A DNA stretch of 6,750 nucleotides from NCBI GenBank assembly GCA_946999425.1, contig CAMQDG010000070.1, positions 1-6,750 of the forward strand, read 5' to 3'. Positions 1-5,582 of the stretch are shown one piece after another. Made by a program: the position numbers and the translations under genes. The stretch is from an uncultured Peptoniphilus sp. Its GTDB lineage: Bacteria > Bacillota > Clostridia > Tissierellales > Peptoniphilaceae. Below the pieces are notes generated by a model, which worked only from the letters and a program-made list of their open reading frames with translations, did no database searches and was not told where the DNA came from. The number at the start of each line of letters is the position of its first letter. The stretch's first letter is position 1.

Positions 1-1
1 A

Positions 2-694
2 TTAGAAGAAGCAAATACTATATTTACAGAAGCAATAAATAAAAAGTCTAAATTAAAAGAACTTATTAATTTAAGAAATGATTTTATATATAATTCTAAA
101 GAAATAGAGAAAAATGAAGAATTATTAAAAAAATTAGAAAATTTAGAATTTATAAAAAATATAAACAAGAAATCTAATGAAATAAATCAAGTATTTTTAG
201 ATTTAATAAGTTTGAAAAATCAAATTTTAAACTTAGAAAGAACAATTAATCTAACAAAAGAAAAAATCAGAAGTCTAAAAAATCTTGAAAAAATTCAAAT
301 TATTTTAAGATATTTAGAGAATAGAAATAAAAATTTTAATGATTTTTTGGAAATAAAAAAAAGATTGAGTGTCCTTAATGAAAAATTTAAAATAGCAGAT
401 AAATTTTTAAAGGGTTATGAAAAATTAGATGAATCTTTTAAATTATTTAAAAAATTAGAAAAAAATATTTATGTTTATAATAAGCTTATTCAAATTAATG
501 AAGATTTATCAAAAATTAGAATAGATATTGAAAGTGAAAAGTTAAAAATAGAGTTTATAAGTCGGGATTATAAGAAAAATTTGGAAGAGTATAGAAAAAT
601 TTATAACCAATTAGACTTCTGTCCCTTTTGTTACTCAAAAATTGATGAGAATACAAAAAATCATATAGAAAACCATTTGAGAGGCGAAATATGA
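2..694 (+). CDS. Partial Rad50/SbcC/SMC-like coiled-coil protein ending in a zinc-hook-like cluster (5' end outside window)
   Basis: The frame is open from the left edge to TGA at 692-694, giving 230 visible residues, so the gene starts upstream. A TTG at 212 is only an internal codon. The visible part is almost entirely Lys/Glu/Asn/Leu/Ile with heptad-like spacing, as expected of a long coiled coil. Its last 25 residues hold CPFC (codons 620-631), followed after ten residues by HIENH (codons 662-676), a C-x2-C-x10-H-x3-H pattern that could bind zinc. In Rad50/SbcC a CxxC sits at the apex of the coiled coil. A protein ending just there, followed by a separate gene with the C-terminal ATPase motifs, suggests the N-terminal half of a split Rad50-like ATPase. 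No Walker A is visible, since it would lie upstream. The stop overlaps the next start (ATGA). The family call is inference; coding status is nearly certain. Confidence 0.7.
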   Translation, partial: LEEANTIFTEAINKKSKLKELINLRNDFIYNSKEIEKNEELLKKLENLEFIKNINKKSNEINQVFLDLISLKNQILNLERTINLTKEKIRSLKNLEKIQIILRYLENRNKNFNDFLEIKKRLSVLNEKFKIADKFLKGYEKLDESFKLFKKLEKNIYVYNKLIQINEDLSKIRIDIESEKLKIEFISRDYKKNLEEYRKIYNQLDFCPFCYSKIDENTKNHIENHLRGEI

Positions 695-951
695 GTTACG
701 AAAACAAAGAATACAATAACTATGAAAAAGAAATAGAAACACTAAAAAATAAAATAAATAAAGCTAGTCAAATTAAATAAACAGCGGTTGGAAGATTAGA
801 AGCTTTAGAAGGAAATAAAGAAGAACTTATAAAAAAGTTGAAAGAACTTAATGTAGATCCTGAAAATCTTGATAATGAAATTTTAAAGCTACAAAAAGAA
901 ATAGAAGATTTAATAAATGAGGCAAATGATCTTTTGCCGGAGGATTTATAA
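691..951 (+). pseudogene. Small coiled-coil gene interrupted by an in-frame TAA
   Basis: ATG at 691 overlaps the previous stop (ATGA) and has a GAGAGG SD at 679-684. The frame reads 29 codons and hits TAA at 778-780. The same frame then stays open for 56 more codons to TAA at 949-951, which overlaps the next ATG. Both halves are Lys/Glu/Leu-rich and coiled-coil-like; the second begins TAVGRLEALEGNKEEL. The downstream overlap sits in this frame, so the ancestral gene was probably one protein of about 86 residues, and one base change (for example CAA, AAA or GAA to TAA) would explain the break. No ATG or GTG start with an SD follows the stop; the only in-frame candidates are TTG at 838 and 934. 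Alternatives are a sequencing error, stop readthrough, or a genuine 29-residue peptide. The function is unknown; the context suggests a partner or hinge piece of the split ATPase. Confidence 0.6.
939..944 (+). promoter_or_regulatory. Ribosome binding site of the ATPase C-terminal gene
   Basis: GGAGGA lies 6 nt before ATG at 951, inside the last codons of the preceding reading frame. It lets the downstream gene start by itself even if ribosomes drop off at the TAA at 778-780. Confidence 0.75.
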
Positions 952-1592
952 TGGATGATATAGTTGAGAAAATAGATGGTTTTGATAAAAATGTTTCGAA
1001 ACTTAGATTTCAATATGAATTGGCAAAAAAAAGATATGATTCCATAGAAAATGAAATAAAAAGTAAACTGGAATATAAAGAAATTTTAAATAAAGTTGGA
1101 GTTTTACTTAAAAAATCTTCAGAATTTGCAAGAAATGAAGCTAAAACGCAATTAGAAAATATGGTTACCAACTTTTTAGTTTATGTTTTTGAAGAAAATA
1201 TAAGATTTGAAATAGAATTATCAGAGAGCAGAGATAATGTAAGTGCGGATTTTTATGTTGTAAATGAGTATGAAGGTTATACAGTAAAAACAAGACCTGA
1301 AAATTCAAGGGGTGGAGGAGTGGTTGATATAATTTCTATTGCTCTTAGAATAGCATTTATGTTTTTGACTAAGCCACCAATAGAAGGACCTATCATTTTT
1401 GATGAGCCTGGAAAACATGTCAGCAATGATTATAATTTCAATCTGGGTGAATTTTTAAAGAAATCTTCAGAAGCTATGAATAGGCAAATAATTATGGTAA
1501 CTCACAATCAATATTTAGCTCACATTGGAGATAATGCTTTTACAGTAAGCATAAAAAACGGTAAATCGTTGGTAGAAAAAGCAAGTTTATAA
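951..1592 (+). CDS. Rad50/SMC-like ATPase C-terminal half (ABC signature, Walker B, H-loop)
   Basis: This encodes 213 residues. Residues 1-70 are charged and coiled-coil-like. Next comes the C-terminal lobe of an ABC-class DNA-repair ATPase: a signature-like segment with Ser119-x-Gly121-Gly122-Gly123 leading into a hydrophobic helix (VVDIISIALRIAF), a Walker B strand ending Asp151-Glu152 (GPIIFDEPG, residues 146-154), and an H-loop His185 (IIMVTHN). The order and spacing match the C-terminal part of Rad50, SbcC, RecF and SMC proteins. No Walker A P-loop is present, so this protein cannot bind ATP like a full ABC ATPase and should pair with an N-terminal half encoded upstream. The signature is not the canonical LSGGQ/E, so the exact subfamily is uncertain; phage or mobile-element recombination ATPases are possible relatives. 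Its ATG overlaps the previous stop (TAATG), and a terminator begins at its own stop codon. Confidence 0.8.
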   Translation: MDDIVEKIDGFDKNVSKLRFQYELAKKRYDSIENEIKSKLEYKEILNKVGVLLKKSSEFARNEAKTQLENMVTNFLVYVFEENIRFEIELSESRDNVSADFYVVNEYEGYTVKTRPENSRGGGVVDIISIALRIAFMFLTKPPIEGPIIFDEPGKHVSNDYNFNLGEFLKKSSEAMNRQIIMVTHNQYLAHIGDNAFTVSIKNGKSLVEKASL

Positions 1593-1635
1593 TACCTAAT
1601 TTTTGTGTATAGAGCACTTAAATTAGGTATTTTTT
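1591..1635 (+). terminator. Rho-independent terminator after the split-ATPase genes
   Basis: A 12-bp perfect stem (1591-1602 with 1620-1631, AATACCTAATTT and its complement) with a 17-nt loop is followed by a T run at 1630-1635. It starts within the stop codon of the ATPase gene, so the transcript ends immediately after the coding region. The stem is AT-rich, so it may be of moderate strength. Confidence 0.75.
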
Positions 1636-1828
1636 ATTTGAAAAAAATTTATTTTGAAAATGTTTTATTAAAAAATAAAAAAATTTTTTTCACTTTAAAT
1701 AATCCAAAGGAAAATGAAACAAAATAATCCGTATTGGATATAATATCTATATAATGTTTAGATAACTCTATATAGGCAAGAAAAACTATAAAATACAAAA
1801 AAATTAATATAAATAGTTGCTAAATTTA
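1636..1828. other. Gene-free AT-rich spacer
   Basis: No plausible coding frame is seen on either strand. The stretch is made of A and T runs. It contains two copies of the short word AATAATCC (within 1699-1730) and a TATAAT at 1750-1755 that lacks a matching -35. It separates the terminator of the left unit from the promoter of the acyl-CoA dehydrogenase operon and may hold upstream A-tract promoter-enhancing sequence. No RNA gene is recognised. Confidence 0.5.
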
Positions 1829-1857
1829 TTGACACTAATAAAATTAAAAGATACAAT
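1829..1857 (+). promoter_or_regulatory. Sigma-A-type promoter of the acyl-CoA dehydrogenase/flavodiiron operon
   Basis: A perfect -35 TTGACA (1829-1834) is followed after exactly 17 bp by TACAAT (1852-1857), a 5/6 match to the -10 consensus. A/T-rich sequence lies upstream. Transcription should begin near 1864, leaving an untranslated leader of roughly 65-80 nt. No convincing PerR, Rex or Fur operator was recognised over it. Confidence 0.75.
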
Positions 1858-1921
1858 TATAGTATAGTATTTAGAAAAGTTGAGTACTTATTAATAGTTA
1901 GTGGAAAACCTTTCTTAGTCT

Positions 1922-1939
1922 ATGAAATTTTGGGGGTGA
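1922..1939 (+). promoter_or_regulatory. Five-codon upstream frame MKFWG overlapping the start region, including the G-rich SD
   Basis: ATG at 1922 reads MKFWG and stops at TGA 1937-1939. The stop lies in the G-rich SD-like element GGGGGTGA (1932-1939), which precedes the open frame of the large flavoprotein. ATT at 1942 and CTG at 1945 are the only codons at normal SD distance. The GGGGG run sits exactly where a -1 shift, or one extra G, would join this ATG to the main frame as MKFWGVSILSIF. No good SD precedes this ATG, so its use is unproven. Confidence 0.35.
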
Positions 1940-4119
1940 GTATTCTGAGTATCTTTAAAAGAAAAAAATCTAACAAGCCAAATAAATCTGATATAAGAGA
2001 TTTTAAAGGCGATATTAAAGAAAAAGATTTAAAAGAAGAAAAAAAAGAAGTAATGAAGAAAGAAACTGACCAAAAAGAAATTGACAACAAATATAGTGTT
2101 GCCAATAATGTACAAAAAGAAAGTAAAAAAGTTGCTGAAGGAAAAAATATTTCTATAAGCAATAAAAATGAAGGGGGCAAGTCTATGTTATTTAAAACAA
2201 CAGATGAACATGAATCTTTGCGTAAAGCTGTTAGAGAATTTGCTGAAGCTGAAGTTCAACCCATTGCATTTTCACTCGATCAAAACAATGAATATCCTGA
2301 TGAAATAGTTAAAAAAATGGGCGAAAATGGTTGGATGGGTATTCCTTATTCTAAGGAATACGGTGGAGCAGGAAAAGATGTTATATCTTATGCAATAGCT
2401 GTAGAAGAACTTTCAAGAGTTGATGGTGGTGTTGGAGTTATTTTATCAGCACACACATCTTTAGGAAGTTATCCTATAGAAGCTTTTGGTACTGAAGAAC
2501 AAAAGAAAAAATATTTAGTTCCTCTTGCTAAAGGTGAACATGTAGGAGCATTCGGCTTAACTGAGCCTGAAGCAGGATCAGATGCTGGTGGAACAGAAAC
2601 CACTGCAGAATTAAATGGTGATTATTATATTTTAAATGGTAATAAGATATTTATTACTAATGCACCTAAAGCAGATACTTATGTAGTATTTGCTGTTACA
2701 ACTCCAGGTATAGGAACTCATGGAATATCAGCTTTTATAGTTGAGAAAGGATTTGAGGGATTTACTTTTGGAGATCATTATGACAAATTAGGTATCAGAT
2801 CATCTTCAACAGCAGAACTTATTTTTAACAATGTTAAAGTTCCTAAAGAAAATTTACTTGGACAAGAAGGACAAGGATTTAGAATTGCTATGCAAACTCT
2901 TGACGGTGGTCGTATAGGTATAGCGGCTCAAGCATTGGGAATTGCCCAAGGAGCATATGAAGCAGCAGTAAAATATGCAAAAGAAAGAATTCAATTTGGA
3001 AGACCTATTGCACAACAACAAGCTATATCATTTAAACTTGCAGATATGGCAACAAAAATTCGTGCAGCAAGATTTTTAGTATATTCAGCAGCTGAAATGA
3101 AAACAAACCATGAAAATTATGGTATGGAAGCTGCAATGGCTAAGATGTATGCATCTGACTGTGCACTTGAAGTTGTAAATGATGCCCTTCAAATTCATGG
3201 CGGAAATGGATTCCTAAAAGGAATGGACGTTGAAAGATTCTACAGAGATGCTAAGATAACTACAATTTATGAAGGAACAAATGAAATTCAAAGAGTTGTT
3301 ATTGCAGCAAATATAATAGGAAAAATAAAGAGAAAGAAAAATAAAGTTGCAGCAGTATTAGGAGAAAAGAAAGGACCTATAACAGGAGAAAGAAAAAAAC
3401 AAATGTTTGACTCAGACGATCCTAAGAAAAATGTAAAAGACCTTGTAGCTGCACTTAAAAAAGATGGTTATGATTTCACAGTAGGAATTCCTGTAGATAC
3501 TCCTATAAGTGAATCTGAAAGAGTAGTTTCAGTAGGTAAGGGTATTGGCGACAAGAAAAATATGGAAGTTGCTAAAAAACTTGCACAAGCTGCAGGAGCT
3601 TCCTTGGGATCTTCAAGACCGGTTGCTGAAACACTTAAATATTTACCTCTTGAAAGATATGTAGGTATGTCAGGACAAAAATTCAGAGGCAATCTATACT
3701 TTGCCCTTGGAATCTCAGGAGCAAGTCAACATCTAAAGGGAATAAAAGACGCTTCAACAATTGTTGCGATAAATAAAAATCCAGGAGCTACAATATTTAA
3801 GAACGCTGACTACGGAATAGTTGGTGATATTAATGAATATATGCCTCTTCTTATTGAAGAACTTGGATCAGGAGAAAAGAAACCAGCGCCTCCAATGAAG
3901 AAAGTTAGAAGATCTAAACCAAGAAAACTTGCACCTAACTATAAAGTAATGGTATGTCCTGGTTGTGGATATGAATATGATCCTGATCTTGGAGATCCAG
4001 AAGGTGAAATTGATCCAGGTACAGATTTTGAAAGATTACCTGACACATGGGAATGTCCAGAATGTCAAACAGAAAAGAAAGATTTCGTTGAAATGGAATT
4101 TCCAAATGATAGAAAGTAA
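1930..4119 (+). CDS. Acyl-CoA dehydrogenase / ETF-alpha FAD domain / rubredoxin fusion flavoprotein
   Basis: This predicted cytoplasmic enzyme oxidises a short-chain acyl-CoA (probably butyryl-CoA-like) and passes electrons along built-in carriers. Residue numbers count from TTG 1930. Residues 1-85 are a Lys-rich extension (21 Lys) opening with SILSIFKRKK. Residues 86-465 are a full acyl-CoA dehydrogenase: FAD-loop GLTEPEAGSDAGG (209-221), QIHGGNGF (421-428), and catalytic base Glu448 in IYEGTNEIQR. Residues 528-645 match ETF-alpha's C-terminal FAD domain: SSRPVAE (561-567), VGMSGQKF (578-585), AINKNPGATIF (613-623), ADYGIVGD (626-633). After a basic Pro-rich linker, residues 671-722 are rubredoxin, with Cys676/679 and Cys709/712. 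Ordinary acyl-CoA dehydrogenases have about 380 residues; this has 729. The start is uncertain: TTG 1930 lacks an SD, while ATG 2185 has one and begins exactly at the dehydrogenase domain. The following flavodiiron gene is the likely electron acceptor. Confidence 0.93.
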   Translation: MGVSILSIFKRKKSNKPNKSDIRDFKGDIKEKDLKEEKKEVMKKETDQKEIDNKYSVANNVQKESKKVAEGKNISISNKNEGGKSMLFKTTDEHESLRKAVREFAEAEVQPIAFSLDQNNEYPDEIVKKMGENGWMGIPYSKEYGGAGKDVISYAIAVEELSRVDGGVGVILSAHTSLGSYPIEAFGTEEQKKKYLVPLAKGEHVGAFGLTEPEAGSDAGGTETTAELNGDYYILNGNKIFITNAPKADTYVVFAVTTPGIGTHGISAFIVEKGFEGFTFGDHYDKLGIRSSSTAELIFNNVKVPKENLLGQEGQGFRIAMQTLDGGRIGIAAQALGIAQGAYEAAVKYAKERIQFGRPIAQQQAISFKLADMATKIRAARFLVYSAAEMKTNHENYGMEAAMAKMYASDCALEVVNDALQIHGGNGFLKGMDVERFYRDAKITTIYEGTNEIQRVVIAANIIGKIKRKKNKVAAVLGEKKGPITGERKKQMFDSDDPKKNVKDLVAALKKDGYDFTVGIPVDTPISESERVVSVGKGIGDKKNMEVAKKLAQAAGASLGSSRPVAETLKYLPLERYVGMSGQKFRGNLYFALGISGASQHLKGIKDASTIVAINKNPGATIFKNADYGIVGDINEYMPLLIEELGSGEKKPAPPMKKVRRSKPRKLAPNYKVMVCPGCGYEYDPDLGDPEGEIDPGTDFERLPDTWECPECQTEKKDFVEMEFPNDRK
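2171..2187 (+). promoter_or_regulatory. Internal SD and ATG: alternative start of the dehydrogenase
   Basis: AAGGGGG (2171-2177) stands 7 nt before an in-frame ATG at 2185. The protein from there begins MLFKTTDEHESLRKAVREF, the normal N-terminus of butyryl-CoA dehydrogenases. A 644-residue short form without the Lys-rich extension could start here, either as the only product or as a second isoform. Confidence 0.5.
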
Positions 4120-4121
4120 TT

Positions 4122-4127
4122 AGGAGG
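4122..4127 (+). promoter_or_regulatory. Ribosome binding site of the flavodiiron gene
   Basis: AGGAGG lies 3 nt before ATG 4131 and 6 nt before ATG 4134. The second spacing is nearer the optimum, so the protein probably begins MLYNIRKV rather than MMLYNIRKV. Confidence 0.7.
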
Positions 4128-4133
4128 TAAATG

Positions 4134-5384
4134 ATGTTATATAATATTAGAAAAGTAACTGATGATCTTTACTATGTTGGTGGAAATGATCACAGAACAC
4201 ATCTATTTGAAAACATTCATCCAATTCCAGAAGGAGTTTCCTATAACTCTTATCTGTTAAAAGATGAAAAAAATGTTTTAATTGATACAGTTGACTGGTC
4301 AATTGTAAAAGATTTCTTAGAAAGAATAAAAGTAGTATTAAATGGAGAGTCACTTGATTATCTTTTAATTCATCACTTGGAACTTGACCATGCAGCAGCA
4401 ATTGAAGAAGTAGTTTTAAGGTATCCTGATGTTAAGGTTATATGCTCAGAACAAGGATTTGAATTTATGAGTCAAACAGGATATGACATAAAAGCAGAAA
4501 ATAAAATAATTGTTAAAGAAGGAGACACATTCAGTTTCGGTAAACATACTTTTGCCTTTATAGAAGCTCCTATGGTTCACTGGCCTGAAGTTATAATGTC
4601 TTTAGACGTAAATAACGGATGTCTATTCTCAGCAGATGCTTTTGGTACATTCGGAGCATTGGATGGAAAATTATTTAATGATGAAGTGAACTTTGACAGA
4701 GATTATTTAGATCACATGAGAAGATATTTAACAAATATTGTAGGAAAATATGGAGCTTTCGTTCAAGATGTATTGAAAAAAGCAGCCCCACTTCTTCCAC
4801 AAGTTAAATTTATCTGTCCTCTTCACGGACCAGTTTGGAGAAATAATTTTGAATATATAATTGGAAAGTATGATACTTGGAGTAAATATGAACCTGAAGA
4901 ATACGGAGTATTAATTGTTTATGGTTCAATGTATGGAAACACTGAAAGAGCAGCACAAGAACTTGCATCAGACCTTTGTGAAAAAGGTATGACAAATGTT
5001 GCTGTAAGAGATGTATCAAGTACTCATGTTTCATATTTAATTTCAGATGCTTTTAAATACTCACACATTGTACTTGCTTCAGTAACATATAACTTAGGTA
5101 TTTATCCTCCAATGAAAGATTTCTTAAATGACATGGAAGCTCTTAACCTACAAAATAGAACAGTAGGTATCCTTGAAAATGGAACTTGGGCTTGTACTGT
5201 AGGCGATAAGATGGAATCTTTCTTAGATGAAAATATGAAGCTTATGGACGTTTTAAATGAAAGAGTAACTATTAACACTTCACTTAACGCAGCAAATAGA
5301 AGCGATATGGATGGATTAACAGATGCTCTAATAGATTCAATAAACAATTTAAAAGAATTAAAAGCAAAAAAAGCTGAAAAGTAA
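4134..5384 (+). CDS. fprA: Class A flavodiiron protein (rubredoxin:oxygen oxidoreductase, FprA/ROO type)
   Basis: This cytoplasmic enzyme reduces O2 to water (some members reduce NO to N2O) using electrons from rubredoxin. Residue numbers count from ATG 4131. Residues 1-250 form the metallo-beta-lactamase-fold diiron domain. All usual iron-site residues are visible: His82-x-Glu84-x-Asp86-His87 (HHLELDH), His150 (PMVHW), Asp169 (FSADAF) and His232 (CPLHGP). Residues 258-410 form a flavodoxin domain with FMN phosphate loop YGSMYGNTERAA (264-275), a second flavin loop near 317-331, and NGTWAC (350-355). The length (416-417) fits a two-domain class A enzyme, with no fused rubredoxin or NADH-oxidising domain of its own. 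The gene starts just after the stop of the acyl-CoA dehydrogenase-rubredoxin fusion, so the rubredoxin donor is encoded next door. A strong terminator follows. Whether O2 or NO is the main substrate cannot be told from sequence. Confidence 0.95.
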   Translation: MLYNIRKVTDDLYYVGGNDHRTHLFENIHPIPEGVSYNSYLLKDEKNVLIDTVDWSIVKDFLERIKVVLNGESLDYLLIHHLELDHAAAIEEVVLRYPDVKVICSEQGFEFMSQTGYDIKAENKIIVKEGDTFSFGKHTFAFIEAPMVHWPEVIMSLDVNNGCLFSADAFGTFGALDGKLFNDEVNFDRDYLDHMRRYLTNIVGKYGAFVQDVLKKAAPLLPQVKFICPLHGPVWRNNFEYIIGKYDTWSKYEPEEYGVLIVYGSMYGNTERAAQELASDLCEKGMTNVAVRDVSSTHVSYLISDAFKYSHIVLASVTYNLGIYPPMKDFLNDMEALNLQNRTVGILENGTWACTVGDKMESFLDENMKLMDVLNERVTINTSLNAANRSDMDGLTDALIDSINNLKELKAKKAEK

Positions 5385-5419
5385 AAAAACCCCTAAGTCT
5401 AACAGACTTAGGGGTTTTT
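5385..5419. terminator. Strong hairpin terminator after the flavodiiron gene, possibly bidirectional
   Basis: A 16-bp perfect stem (5385-5400 with 5404-5419) has a 3-nt loop and core CCCCTAAGTCT. It begins immediately after the stop codon and carries an A run on its left arm and a T run on its right. The symmetry would allow it to work from either direction, although no convergent gene is seen here. Confidence 0.92.
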
Positions 5420-5451
5420 ACATAAAAATAAAATATATTAAAAAAAGATTT

Positions 5452-5469
5452 ATATTTTATATAAAATAT
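5452..5469. repeat. 18-bp perfect palindrome in AT-rich spacer
   Basis: ATATTTTAT followed directly by its reverse complement ATAAAATAT, upstream of the membrane-protein gene. It could be an operator, but in DNA this AT-rich about one such palindrome per window is expected by chance (rough estimate), so its meaning is doubtful. Confidence 0.3.
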
Positions 5470-5539
5470 GGATAAAAATTCACATTACTTTATAATCAAA
5501 AACTTTTTTTCTTAAAATAGTGTATTTTCTGACACTTCG

Positions 5540-5548
5540 TGGTATTAT
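5540..5548 (+). promoter_or_regulatory. Possible extended -10 promoter of the membrane-protein gene
   Basis: TGG followed by TATTAT (5543-5548) gives the TGn-TATAAT-like extended -10 form, with a weak or absent -35 about 17 bp upstream. Transcription would start near 5555, about 28 nt before the ATG. A TATAAT at 5491-5496 without a good -35 is a weaker alternative. Confidence 0.4.
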
Positions 5549-5572
5549 TAATGGTAGAAATGTTTTCATTAT

Positions 5573-5578
5573 GGAGGT
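5573..5578 (+). promoter_or_regulatory. Ribosome binding site fixing the start of the membrane-protein gene
   Basis: GGAGGT lies 4 nt before ATG 5583 (5 nt counted from GGAGG). This supports the start at 5583 over an in-frame GTG at 5520, which has no SD and whose 21 extra residues would push the hydrophobic leader away from the N-terminus. Confidence 0.85.
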
Positions 5579-5582
5579 AACT

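Noticed and set aside
212..694. A complete gene starting at TTG 212
   Set aside because: The same frame is open back to position 2 with the same coiled-coil composition and no SD precedes the TTG; the gene is a 3' fragment of a longer one.
778..780. Alternative genetic code reading TAA as sense
   Set aside because: TAA ends every other complete gene in the window exactly where family lengths or terminators predict.
1690..1770. Repeat or CRISPR-like pattern from AATAATCC copies and TATA words
   Set aside because: Two short copies in very AT-rich DNA without regular spacing or length; no array and no spacers.
1829..1930. PerR, Rex or Fur operator over the operon promoter
   Set aside because: Only loose AT-rich similarity; no convincing inverted repeat matching those consensus sites was found.
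1929..4119. Three separate genes joined by sequencing error (dehydrogenase, etfA piece, rubredoxin)
   Set aside because: The frame is continuous with proper linkers and no leftover stops, starts or SDs between domains; the ETF part lacks its own N-terminal domain, so a true fusion fits better.
4147..4401. Reverse-strand open frame opposite the flavodiiron gene
   Set aside because: Shadow of the true gene: no SD, composition artefact, and the forward frame has all family motifs. The same holds for reverse frames at 768-1013, 1920-2180, 3468-3692, 4810-5034 and 5102-5347.
4134..4880. Metallo-beta-lactamase (antibiotic resistance) or glyoxalase II
   Set aside because: The HxExDH pattern, Asp169/His232 and the attached flavodoxin domain identify a flavodiiron protein, not a zinc lactamase.
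5520..5582. Upstream GTG start adding 21 residues to the membrane protein
   Set aside because: No SD at 5520, while GGAGGT precedes ATG 5583, which begins a natural basic-hydrophobic leader; the stretch also contains the likely promoter.
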